Assembly: GCF_022682305.1 (NCBI RefSeq)
Contig: NZ_CP093528.1
Span: forward strand, 1,005,501-1,069,500
Reading direction: 5' to 3'
DNA from: Shinella zoogloeoides
GTDB taxonomy: Bacteria > Pseudomonadota > Alphaproteobacteria > Rhizobiales > Rhizobiaceae
Length of the DNA stretch: 64,000 nt
The first letter of the stretch is position 1, and each line of letters begins with the position of its first letter. This document shows positions 40,983 to 49,172 of this stretch, in pieces. Below the pieces are notes generated by a model. The model saw only the letters and a program-made list of their open reading frames with translations, ran no database searches and had not been told where the DNA came from. Made by a program: the position numbers and the translations under genes.

Positions 40983-41495
40983 ATGGCTAAGAGAGGAATC
41001 GGGAATCCGAATATTCTGGTTCTTGGCGATGGAAACATTCCTTGGAGATGCCCTCGTGAAAGAAGCGGACTTGACCGCACATTTGAAGAGCAACTTCATA
41101 ACGTACGGAAAATCGCTCGCAAATCCCGAAAGACGCTCGCTTCCAACGATAATAATCCTCACCCTGCTCACGCAGTCTACGTAGTGTCCGATATACAGGG
41201 AAACGTTTCAAAGATTGGCAGGGCACATTGCCCGTCGAGCCGACTATCCCGAATTCAAACAGGGAACCCTGATGAGTTGTTTCTCCATAGGGTCTTCTGG
41301 GTTGATGGCAGCGCGTCGGCCGCAAGCGCCGAAAGAAGAGCGCATGAACTAGCTGCTCCATTCGGTAGGTTGATGGGAGAGTGGTTCTGCTGTCGCCCAC
41401 ACGAGGCTCACACAATCATCATTCGCGCTCTTGACGAGCTGAATGTCGACTATGTCGCAATAACACCATTTAGAAAATTTCAGGAGGCAGTATGA
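40983..41495 (+). CDS. GIY-YIG family protein
   Basis: 170 residues. HAVYVVSDIQGNVSKIGRAH, SSRLSRIQTGNPDELFLHRV and ASAAERRAHELAAPFG match the GIY-YIG/T5orf172 fold, where the first YV.. strand and SKIG replace GIY and YIG. The N-terminal 55 residues are basic and include LASNDNNPHPAH (SNDN at 41142-41153), similar to the NDNNPH of the Cro-like gene. Possible endonuclease or DNA-binding protein. RBS AGAGGAGG. Confidence 0.75.
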   Translation: MAKRGIGNPNILVLGDGNIPWRCPRERSGLDRTFEEQLHNVRKIARKSRKTLASNDNNPHPAHAVYVVSDIQGNVSKIGRAHCPSSRLSRIQTGNPDELFLHRVFWVDGSASAASAERRAHELAAPFGRLMGEWFCCRPHEAHTIIIRALDELNVDYVAITPFRKFQEAV

Positions 41496-42235
41496 CCAGC
41501 TCGTCAAGCCAGAGAGCAAAGGCCCTGGCAGGAGAAGGAGAGAACCTTCCCGCTCGCATGATTTATGCAGACCATGAGAGAGATGCAGTTCGCGTGCAGA
41601 AATCCCGCTTGGCCGCTCGAGCGCGCTACGGCTCAGAATGGGACGGTAAGGTGGCAAACGACAACATCGCGTGGCCTCTGGCCACGGCGCTTGTGCGGGA
41701 AGGCAACACAGAACTGCTGAAAGCGGCGATGTACTATCGCAAGATTCACGACACGGCTAAAAGCGAGGCCAAGCTTGGTGGCTCTGGCGTGCAGCTGAAC
41801 GACGGCATGTCTATTGATCGTCACAGCGTACTGAAAGCGGACGGCAAAATCGCATATCGACGTGTTCGTCAATCTACGGCCGCCGAGGCCGATATCCCAG
41901 CTCGTCGCCGATTTGACGCAAGCACAGCCGAGGATGGTGACGAGCCTCAAAAGAATTGGTCTTCTATACCGAGACCATGGAAAGGCGATGAGCCAGTCAA
42001 CGCTATGATTGACGCGCAAAGCAGGCTCTTCGATCTACGCAATCGGCTCGGAGTATTGGCGGAGGCTTTCGAGATGGCGACGATCGACGGAGCAACTTAT
42101 GAGGCCATCGGGAACATGATGGGCAACGCCCACAAGGTTCCAGCCACGGCAGCCGGAAGATCGATAGTCCATATGGGCCTCATCACCATTAGGGATGCTA
42201 TCGGAAAGGTGTCTCGCGCAGACCTGGCTTCCTGA
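41492..42235 (+). CDS. Hypothetical phage protein
   Basis: 247 residues, not recognised. The N-terminal 140 are basic and helical (ERDAVRVQKSRLAARARYGS) with VANDNIAWPLA (41654-41665). The C-terminal 80 residues (RLFDLRNRLGVLAEAFEMAT, GNAHKVPATAAGRSIVHMGL) form another helical part. Last gene of the early region before a 540-base gap. ATGA overlap with the GIY-YIG gene. Confidence 0.7.
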   Translation: MTSSSSQRAKALAGEGENLPARMIYADHERDAVRVQKSRLAARARYGSEWDGKVANDNIAWPLATALVREGNTELLKAAMYYRKIHDTAKSEAKLGGSGVQLNDGMSIDRHSVLKADGKIAYRRVRQSTAAEADIPARRRFDASTAEDGDEPQKNWSSIPRPWKGDEPVNAMIDAQSRLFDLRNRLGVLAEAFEMATIDGATYEAIGNMMGNAHKVPATAAGRSIVHMGLITIRDAIGKVSRADLAS

Positions 42236-42775
42236 GTATATACTCAAAGGCCCGCAGAGTGACTAGGGGTAGGAAGGCTATGTCGTCTTCCGCCCTATTC
42301 ACAGTTCGATGCGCCGACACCATTCAAGGCGATCGACCCTGCCGCAAGGCGGGGTAACTACAAGCGGTGCTGGCGTTGCAACCCAGCATTCGCCAACGAA
42401 GATGCAGCGGCACCGGTGACGGTGATCGTTTAGGCTATCAGCCGCAGTGCAAGCGCGGACGCCACCTATGATGCACGTTGACTTGCGCGTGCATCCATCT
42501 TCGTTTTCTTCTGCCCATTCACGGCTAGATGCCAGCGGCTTGGACGCGGCATTCCGTTGGGCGGACAGCGAGAGCGGGACATCGGTCACTGAGGCCGGGC
42601 TGTTTCTCTCGCTGCCCCTTCCCAATTGCCTTGGCGCGCCTCCTCTCGCGACGCGGCGATCTGCAGCCGGTTGAGGTCCGCAACGATAAGGCGGGCGCCT
42701 CCCGGCTGCTTTTGGTTTCAGCGCTACATGCGCTCTCCCGGCACCGGGCGTTCGTGGTGCGCTTATGGGTGCCAC
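42236..42775. other. 540-base stretch with no convincing gene
   Basis: A short ORF starts at 42280 after AGGAAGG (25 codons, MSSSALFTVRCADTIQGDRP at the start) and stops at 42355. Another frame reads FKAIDPAARRGNYKRCWRCN before a stop but has no start. A stable hairpin with a GCAA loop lies at 42337-42354 (CCCTGCC/GGCGGGG). The pattern looks like a degraded gene or a non-coding RNA. Confidence 0.4.
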
Positions 42776-43345
42776 ATGGCCGTCATTATCGCCCGATGGG
42801 CGGACGATAACATCAGGCGCTATGGAAAGCAGCTTGACGAGCTCAACACCAAGTTCCCCAAGGTGTTGCCGCGCATCGTCAACCAAGTGGGCGATCGATC
42901 CAAGACGCAGGTGATCCGCAACCTGACGAAGCAAACCGGTTTGCCCAGAAAGACCATCGTTCGCGCAATCGGCGATCCGACGCGAGCGCATGGCCGCAGC
43001 CTTGCGTACACCATGACCACGCGAGGCGGTAATATCCGCCTGAAATATCTCGCCCCGCGAGAGACGCGCAAGGGCGTCACGGCGACGCCATGGGGCAAAC
43101 GTCAACTCTTCGCTGGCACGTTTATGCGCGGCGGCAAGTTCCCCAACCGCGTCGATGCACCGGCGCTCGGCGGCCATGTCTGGCGGAGGCTGAACAAGAG
43201 CGGCACCCGTATCACGCAGGCAAGATCCGGCATGTTCATCCCCGTAGAGATGACCAGCGGCGCGACAGCCGCCGCGTTCCAGCGCATAGCCGGGCCACTG
43301 CTCAAGGAGCGCGTCGACGCTGCGATTGTCAAGCTTTTGCATTAG
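42776..43345 (+). CDS. Phage minor tail protein Z-like
   Basis: 189 residues from ATG 42776 (GGGTG 5 bases ahead). The pattern of a helical N-terminus (RYGKQLDELNTKFPKVLPRI), RSKTQVIRNLTKQTGLPRKT and a C-terminal MFIPVEMTSGATAAAFQRIA fits the Minor_tail_Z/GPZ group. Its place before the terminase genes, apart from other tail genes, is unusual. Probably tail completion or assembly. Confidence 0.7.
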   Translation: MAVIIARWADDNIRRYGKQLDELNTKFPKVLPRIVNQVGDRSKTQVIRNLTKQTGLPRKTIVRAIGDPTRAHGRSLAYTMTTRGGNIRLKYLAPRETRKGVTATPWGKRQLFAGTFMRGGKFPNRVDAPALGGHVWRRLNKSGTRITQARSGMFIPVEMTSGATAAAFQRIAGPLLKERVDAAIVKLLH

Positions 43346-43353
43346 GGGGATTC

Positions 43354-44370
43354 ATGGGCACTCATAAATACACCTTTGACTGCCCATCCTGTAATGAAAC
43401 CACTACGATGGTGGCCGGCAAGACACCGACATGGTGCGTGCCATGTTCTGATGCTCGCCGGGACTTTGGCGCAGTGATGCGAGGTCGCAATTACCCGCGC
43501 AAAGCTTGTGCGGGGTGCGGGACGCATATGTCTAACTTCGACTATGGTCGGGAGCAGTATTGCGCTGAGTGCGCCGAGATTAAGCGTAAGCAGTACAACG
43601 GATGGGGAGACCCGCGCGCTGACAAGCCGAAGCGGATTTTAGTTGCGGCGAATGACAACTATTCCCGCGTTTGTACGACATGCAATCAAGAACTTCCATT
43701 GGATTCGTTCTCGGGCGGCCATTATCACTGCAAGTCTTGCCGTGCTGATCGTCGTGGTGATCGCAGCGCAGAATACGCCAAGCGCGACGAGGCTCGCGGA
43801 TTTGACCGCCTGCGCAATAGGCGCGTACGGCTAATCGAGCGGGCGCGCCAACGGCGCCTGACCGAGAAGAGAGCCATTGGCCGAAAGATAAGTGACTATC
43901 TGCGAAAGTGGCACATAAGCAACGATAAGCCGTGGCTACGCCCCGGCCTCAGCGAGGCAGAGAGGTATCGTGTTCGCTATGCTAACGATAACAAGTTTGT
44001 CCTAAGGGAGAGAACTCGGCAGCGTATAAGGCGTAAGGGGTTCGGATTTAATGTAATGTGGCGCATGCGCCAGGCTCTTTATGGCGACGTGGGAGATAGA
44101 GGCCTTCGTTCGATTGAGGGCGCGCTTGGTTACTCCATGGCCGATCTGGCCCGGCATCTGGAGGGGCAGTTCACTGACGGGATGTCTTGGGACGCCTTTC
44201 GGAGTGGTCGCATCCACATCGATCATAAGGTGCCACTTAGCCGACACAACCTTGATGATCCAGAGCAGTTGCTAGCTGCATGGTCGCTCGAGAATCTGCA
44301 GCCATTGTGGGCTGCGGATAACATGGCTAAGGGCGCAAGGACTGATGAAGAGTGGCGCGCCGCAGCGTGA
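43354..44370 (+). CDS. HNH homing-type endonuclease D with zinc ribbons
   Basis: 338 residues from ATG 43354 (AGGGGGA ahead). Up to four CxxC pairs in the first 150 residues (FDCPSCNETT, KACAGCGTHM, YCAECAEIK, VCTTCNQEL) are zinc ribbons. The C-terminus RIHIDHKVPLSRHNLDDPEQ with WSLENLQPLWAADN is the same nuclease end as in A and B, but the N-terminal domain differs. ANDN occurs twice (43648-43659, 43981-43992). Directly upstream of the terminase, a usual place for an HNH protein that aids packaging. Confidence 0.82.
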   Translation: MGTHKYTFDCPSCNETTTMVAGKTPTWCVPCSDARRDFGAVMRGRNYPRKACAGCGTHMSNFDYGREQYCAECAEIKRKQYNGWGDPRADKPKRILVAANDNYSRVCTTCNQELPLDSFSGGHYHCKSCRADRRGDRSAEYAKRDEARGFDRLRNRRVRLIERARQRRLTEKRAIGRKISDYLRKWHISNDKPWLRPGLSEAERYRVRYANDNKFVLRERTRQRIRRKGFGFNVMWRMRQALYGDVGDRGLRSIEGALGYSMADLARHLEGQFTDGMSWDAFRSGRIHIDHKVPLSRHNLDDPEQLLAAWSLENLQPLWAADNMAKGARTDEEWRAAA

Positions 44371-44526
44371 AGCACAAAATGTAGTGCCAGCGGTATGTCT
44401 TGGCACCACAGGCCCCTCACAAAACTATCTTTAGACCCACCCACCGGGGGAGCGGGTAAGCGCGACTGCGGGAAATCGCTCGGGGCAAAATTTTAAAAAA
44501 CCGATTTCCTACCGTTTGGGGCGACC
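44371..44526. other. Gene-free stretch before terminase
   Basis: 156 bases with no ORF of note. It includes CACCCACCGGGGGAGCGGGT and CAAAATTTTAAAAAACCG. Its position before the terminase small subunit is where a cos/pac site or late promoter would stand, but I see no decisive motif. Confidence 0.3.
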
Positions 44527-45072
44527 ATGAATCTCACGTCGAAGCAGGTCGCCGTTCTGCTTGGTTTGACTGAGCGGCGCATCCGCCAACTAGCTGATGA
44601 CGGTATAGCTGTGCGCATTGCGCACGGCCAATATGACGGCGCCAAGACCATCCAGAACTATGTCTCATCCATGACGGGTCCGGCGAAGACCCGCGACGAA
44701 GCGCTCGACGAAGCGAAGGAAGCGGCCCGCCTCAAAAAAGAGCAGGCCGACAACTGGGAACTGAAAAACGCTAAGCTTCGCAATGAGTTGCTACCCGTTG
44801 ACGAGGTTGTCCGGGTTTGGTCCGAGCAGATCGCATACGTCAAAAGCGGGCTACTTTCGGTCGTCCCTCGCGTGCGCCAGAGAATTGCATTGTCCAATGA
44901 AGATGCGGAGGCGATCGACAAGGAAATACGCGAGGCGATGACCAAGTTGGCGGATGGAGTAGATATCTATGACGCTGACTCAGACGACCCTGAAGAGGGT
45001 GATGTCGACGTTCCGTCCTCCGCAGAAGGTGCAGGTTTCGGAGTGGGTGGAAAAGGAAATCCATCTACCTAA
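44527..45072 (+). CDS. Terminase small subunit (Nu1-like)
   Basis: 181 residues. The N-terminal winged HTH (LTSKQVAVLLGLTERRIRQL, residues 3-22) resembles lambda Nu1, followed by a coiled coil with LKKEQADNWELKNAKLRNEL and the conserved LLPVDEVVRVWSEQIAYVKS. The acidic C-terminus overlaps the large subunit gene by about 100 bases. It recognises phage DNA for packaging. Confidence 0.85.
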   Translation: MNLTSKQVAVLLGLTERRIRQLADDGIAVRIAHGQYDGAKTIQNYVSSMTGPAKTRDEALDEAKEAARLKKEQADNWELKNAKLRNELLPVDEVVRVWSEQIAYVKSGLLSVVPRVRQRIALSNEDAEAIDKEIREAMTKLADGVDIYDADSDDPEEGDVDVPSSAEGAGFGVGGKGNPST

Positions 45073-46783
45073 AAACGTCGCGTCGGTTTCGGGGCGTATT
45101 TCCCTTTACGAATACCAGAAGGGCATCATCGACGCCATCACGGACCCGTCTGTCGAAAGGGTGTCTGTCCTAAAATCGGCGCGTATCGGTTACTCTACCG
45201 TCTTGATTGGTCTGCTGGCGCACTACGTTGTCAACGACCCCTCACTGATCCTTCTATACCTTCCGGACGAGGGTCTGGCTCGGTCGATGGTTACGTCCGA
45301 CATAGAGCCGATCTTCAACGAGTCACCTGCACTGCGAAAGGTCTTGTCTGGCGACAAGTCAGCGAAGGGCGGGAAGAAAGATCGCAGCACCATGCTGATG
45401 CGCCAGTTCAACGGCGGCTCGCTCAAGGTGCTGTCGGCTGAAACGGACAGAAGCTTTCGCGCTCACAACGGCCGCATCATCATCCTCGACGAAGTGGACA
45501 GCATGAAGGTCATCGGTGACGGCCATCCTGTTGACCTGGCCGTCACACGCGCGGATACGTTTCCTGACTCCAAGCTGATCCTCGGCTCGTCTCCCGTGTG
45601 CGAGGAGACGTCGCACATCTTGGCGGAATACGCCAAGTCGGACCAGCGCGTCTTTGAGGTTCCGTGCCCGCACTGCGGCGACTTCCACGAGATTAAGTGG
45701 TGTGATATCAGGTGGCCTGAAGGTCATCCGGAAAAGGCTGCCTGGTGGTGCCCCTCCTGCGGCACAGAAACGCACAACGACTACAAGGTCAGCATGATTG
45801 CTGGCGGCCGATGGCGCATCACCAAGCCAGAGGTGAAGGGTCACGCAGGCTTTCGTATCAACTCACTGTCGAGCCCGATACCCAAAGCTGACTGGCGATT
45901 GCTTGCGCAGGACTTTGTCAAGGCCAAGAACGACCCGACGAAGCTGCAGGTGTTCGTCAACACCCGTCTCGGAGAGGGGTGGAAGACAGACGGCGACCGC
46001 ATCGACGAGCTCGCACTGCAGGAATCCGCCGAGCCGTTCGGGCTTGGCGGGCCTGACCAGCACCCGTTCCCGGAAGACGTTCTTTCCATCACGGTCGGCA
46101 TCGACATGCAGGATGACCGCGGCGAGGCGGTGTATCTGGGGCATACGGAAGCCGGGCAGATTCTCGTGCTGGATCACGACATCGTTTATGGCTCGTATGA
46201 AGCTGACGAGTTCTGGACGGACATCGACACCATTGCCAAGCAGCGGTGGCGGCACCCGCTCGGCGGCGAGATAGGCATCGACGCTATCGCCATCGACTCC
46301 AGTAACGGCAGCCATATGCCGTATGTCTATGACTTCGTGAGGCCGCGCCTGCGCCGCAAGGTGGTCGCCATCAAGGGCGATGGCGGGCGCCGTCCGTTCA
46401 TCCTGCGGTCGAAGACGATGAAGAAGGATCCGCTCTGGATCGTCGGTGTGGATAGCATCAAGGACACGATTTTCAATCGCGTCAAGCACGGCAAGATTTT
46501 CCGATTCTCGAAAGACCTGCCGGAGGTTTGGTACGAGCAGTTCACGGGTGAGCAGTCCGTCGTGAAGATGGACCGCGGCCGCCCGGTGCGAAAGTGGATT
46601 CCGGTTCCGGGTCGCCGCAACGAAGCGCTCGACTGCACCGTATACGCCATTGCCGCGAAAGAACTCGCCCCTGTCAACTGGCAAGAGCGACGCGAGCAAC
46701 TGGCGTCCGGCTACACACTGGCTGCGGCGAATGACAGCGCGCCCAGAACCAAACCCCGAAAAGCCGCATCGACCTGGCTCTAA
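44969..46783 (+). CDS. Terminase large subunit (GpA family)
   Basis: 604 residues, ATPase and nuclease of DNA packaging. GpA features: KEIHLPKNVASVSGRISLYE, YQKGIIDAITDP, KSARIGYST (Walker A-like), RIIILDEVDSM (Walker B) and a nuclease with VGIDMQDDR and ALDCTVYAIAAK. The zinc pair pattern CPHCGDFHE and CPSCG is typical. Starts at 44969 (GGAG, 9-base spacing) or 45002. The C-terminus carries LAAANDSAPRTK (46726-46737). Confidence 0.93.
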   Translation: MTLTQTTLKRVMSTFRPPQKVQVSEWVEKEIHLPKNVASVSGRISLYEYQKGIIDAITDPSVERVSVLKSARIGYSTVLIGLLAHYVVNDPSLILLYLPDEGLARSMVTSDIEPIFNESPALRKVLSGDKSAKGGKKDRSTMLMRQFNGGSLKVLSAETDRSFRAHNGRIIILDEVDSMKVIGDGHPVDLAVTRADTFPDSKLILGSSPVCEETSHILAEYAKSDQRVFEVPCPHCGDFHEIKWCDIRWPEGHPEKAAWWCPSCGTETHNDYKVSMIAGGRWRITKPEVKGHAGFRINSLSSPIPKADWRLLAQDFVKAKNDPTKLQVFVNTRLGEGWKTDGDRIDELALQESAEPFGLGGPDQHPFPEDVLSITVGIDMQDDRGEAVYLGHTEAGQILVLDHDIVYGSYEADEFWTDIDTIAKQRWRHPLGGEIGIDAIAIDSSNGSHMPYVYDFVRPRLRRKVVAIKGDGGRRPFILRSKTMKKDPLWIVGVDSIKDTIFNRVKHGKIFRFSKDLPEVWYEQFTGEQSVVKMDRGRPVRKWIPVPGRRNEALDCTVYAIAAKELAPVNWQERREQLASGYTLAAANDSAPRTKPRKAASTWL

Positions 46784-46799
46784 CCACTGGGAGGCGACC

Positions 46800-46991
46800 A
46801 TGACCGACTATACGGCGCAAATCGCCGCCATTGAAGAAGCCATGGCGCAGGGTGCCCGGCGCGTGCTGTTCCGCTCTGGCGGGACACAGCGGGAAGTCGA
46901 ATACCACTCGGTTGCCGACATGATCAAGGCGATCGAGTGGATGAAGGCGAAACAGTCGCCGAAGTCAAACGTGACACTGGCGGCGTTCTAG
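46800..46991 (+). CDS. Head-tail joining protein gpW-like
   Basis: 63 residues. QIAAIEEAMAQGARRVLFRS and VEYHSVADMIKAIEWMKAKQ match lambda gpW, which stabilises packaged DNA and joins head to tail. Place between terminase and portal is the lambda order. GGGAGG is 6 bases before ATG. Confidence 0.85.
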   Translation: MTDYTAQIAAIEEAMAQGARRVLFRSGGTQREVEYHSVADMIKAIEWMKAKQSPKSNVTLAAF

Positions 46992-46992
46992 C

Positions 46993-48516
46993 ATGGCAAA
47001 AGCAAATCTGTTGGATAGGGCCATCGCAGCGGTGGCGCCTCGCGCTGCCCTGCGCCGTGTCGCGGCCAGGCAGGCGTTTGACATCGCCACCCGTGGCTAC
47101 GAGGGCGCGGCGCGCGGACGATTGAATGGCTCCTGGCGCACGCCGAATACTTCGGCTGATGCAGAGGTGGGCGCGTCGGCGCAACAGCTGCGAGACCGGA
47201 TGCGATCCCTCGTTCGAGACAACCCGTATGCGGCGAACGCCCTTTCGGTACTTGTGACGCATGCGGTTGGCGCGGGGATCGTTCCGCGGTCGAAAGACAA
47301 GGCCGTCAACAAGCTGTTCGCCGAATGGATGAAGCAGTGCGATGCCGACGGTCATCTGGATTTTCATGGCGTTGTATCGCTGACCGCCAGCGAAATGCTG
47401 GAAGCGGGCACCGGCATGGTGCGTCGCAGGCGACGTAGGGCAGAGGATGGCCTGGCCGTTCCTTTGCAGCTGCAGGTGCTGGAAATCGACCATCTCGACG
47501 GCACGAAGAACGGTGAGCTAGGCAATGGCCGTCGCGCGTCCTATGGCGTCGAGTACGACCTGATCGGCAAAACCACCGCCTACTGGCTGTTTCCAAACCA
47601 CCCCGGCAATGCTTTCCTGACGTCGACGACGTCGATAGCGTCCGTTCCCGTGCCCGCAGAAGACGTTGCGTTTGCGTTCGCCAAGCAGCGGGCAGGCCAG
47701 ACGCAGGGCGTGCCGTGGGGGCACGCAGCGATCCGGCGTCTTTATGACCTCGACACCTACGAGGACGCCGAAATCGTCCGCAAGAAGCTGGAATCTTGCA
47801 TGGTCGGCGTCGTTACGGGCGGCGACGACACGGGCGGAATCGGCATCCCTTTAGGTGACGACGAGTCTGCCGGCATCTACAACGCGGATGGCGAGATCGT
47901 CGAGAAGTTCGAACCGGGCATGATCTATCATGCCCGCGGCGGCAAGGACATCAAGTTCACGCAGCCGGCGAACACGGCGAACTACGACAGTTACAAGAAC
48001 TCCATGCTTCACACGATAGCTACGGGCTTTCGTGTGCCGCACGCGTTCCTGACCGGCCGGCTGGACAAAGTCAACTACTCGTCCAGCAAGATAGGTCTGG
48101 AGACCTACAAGCGGATCATCGACGATCTGCAGTGGAAGGTCATCATTCCGATGATCTGCCAGCCGCTGTGGGACTGGTTCTGCGAGGCGGCCTACTTCGC
48201 CGGCAAGATCAAGTCGCGCAAGGTGCCTGTTGAATGGTCGCCGCCGCGGTTCCCGTCCGCCGACGAGGCCAAGGACGTTGCGGCCCGCGTGGCTGCGATG
48301 CGTTCCGGTCTGCTGAACCCGCTCGTTGCTATCGCCGAGACTGGCTACACGCCGGACGAGGTGCTGGACGGCTATGTCGAATGGAATCAGATGCTGGACG
48401 AGAAGGGCCTGATTTTCGATTCCGACCCGCGCCGCATGTCGCAGGCCGGTCAGACGCAACAGGACGCCACCGACGATGAACCGCCTGATGATGGCGACGA
48501 CAAGGACACCTCATGA
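46993..48516 (+). CDS. Portal protein (lambda gpB family)
   Basis: 507 residues. Phage_portal_2 features: ATRGYEGAARGRLNGSWRTP, RDRMRSLVRDNPYAANALSV and SSSKIGLETYKRIIDDLQWK. Forms the dodecameric ring through which DNA passes. The start is one base after the gpW stop; the end overlaps the protease gene by ATGA. No ClpP-like fusion is seen. Confidence 0.93.
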   Translation: MAKANLLDRAIAAVAPRAALRRVAARQAFDIATRGYEGAARGRLNGSWRTPNTSADAEVGASAQQLRDRMRSLVRDNPYAANALSVLVTHAVGAGIVPRSKDKAVNKLFAEWMKQCDADGHLDFHGVVSLTASEMLEAGTGMVRRRRRRAEDGLAVPLQLQVLEIDHLDGTKNGELGNGRRASYGVEYDLIGKTTAYWLFPNHPGNAFLTSTTSIASVPVPAEDVAFAFAKQRAGQTQGVPWGHAAIRRLYDLDTYEDAEIVRKKLESCMVGVVTGGDDTGGIGIPLGDDESAGIYNADGEIVEKFEPGMIYHARGGKDIKFTQPANTANYDSYKNSMLHTIATGFRVPHAFLTGRLDKVNYSSSKIGLETYKRIIDDLQWKVIIPMICQPLWDWFCEAAYFAGKIKSRKVPVEWSPPRFPSADEAKDVAARVAAMRSGLLNPLVAIAETGYTPDEVLDGYVEWNQMLDEKGLIFDSDPRRMSQAGQTQQDATDDEPPDDGDDKDTS

Positions 48517-49145
48517 ACGAGAAAATAATCAACCTTCCCAAATTCGGGATGGGCGCAGAGGTGCGGTCAGCTTCGTTTGACGAGGCGGAAAACACCATCG
48601 AAGTCATCTGGACGACCGGCGCCCCTGTGCGGCGCTGGTCCTGGCGCCACGATCGTTACTACCAGGAAATCCTGGAAGTCACTCCGAAGTCGGTGCGGCT
48701 CGATCGGCTGAATGCTGGCGCGCCGTTCCTGAATACCCACAACGACTGGGATCTGAGTGACGTTATCGGCTCCGTGGTTCCCGGTTCCGCTCGCGTGGAG
48801 GGCGGTAAGGGGTATGCAACGGTCAAGCTTTCGCGGGCCGACGAAGACAAGGCCGTCGTCGACAAGATCCGCGATGGCATCATTCGAAACATCTCCGTCG
48901 GCTACGCCATCCACAAGGTCGTGAAGACCGACGCGGATGGCGACGGCAATGACGAAGAGTGGCGCGTCGTGGACTGGGAGCCGCTGGAAATCAGCGCTGT
49001 TCCTGTTCCAGCCGACGCGGGAAGTCAGATTCGCAAGGACGCCCCGACCATGGTGCCGTGCGAGTTTGTGAGTGAGACGGCCACCGGCCGAAACGAAGCT
49101 AGACGTATCCGTATGGCGATGCGTCAGCGTCAGTCCGTGGCCTAG
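48513..49145 (+). CDS. HK97-family prohead protease
   Basis: 210 residues. LNTHNDWDLSDVIGSVV contains the His and IRDGIIRNISVGYAIHKVV the Ser of the serine protease. VDWEPLEISAVPVPADAGSQ is the conserved end of the domain. It matures the capsid by removing scaffold parts; the capsid gene follows at once. Confidence 0.9.
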   Translation: MNEKIINLPKFGMGAEVRSASFDEAENTIEVIWTTGAPVRRWSWRHDRYYQEILEVTPKSVRLDRLNAGAPFLNTHNDWDLSDVIGSVVPGSARVEGGKGYATVKLSRADEDKAVVDKIRDGIIRNISVGYAIHKVVKTDADGDGNDEEWRVVDWEPLEISAVPVPADAGSQIRKDAPTMVPCEFVSETATGRNEARRIRMAMRQRQSVA

Positions 49146-49172
49146 CCCGGCCAACTTTATAAGGAAAACAAT

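Noticed and set aside
42299..43342. 347-codon minus-strand open frame over the gene-free stretch and the tail gene
   Set aside because: It is mostly antisense to the Z-like tail gene; no RBS or family match.
44480..44500. CAAAATTTTAAAA near the terminase as a fifth operator copy
   Set aside because: It lacks TTGACA and TTGTAA and does not fit the palindrome.
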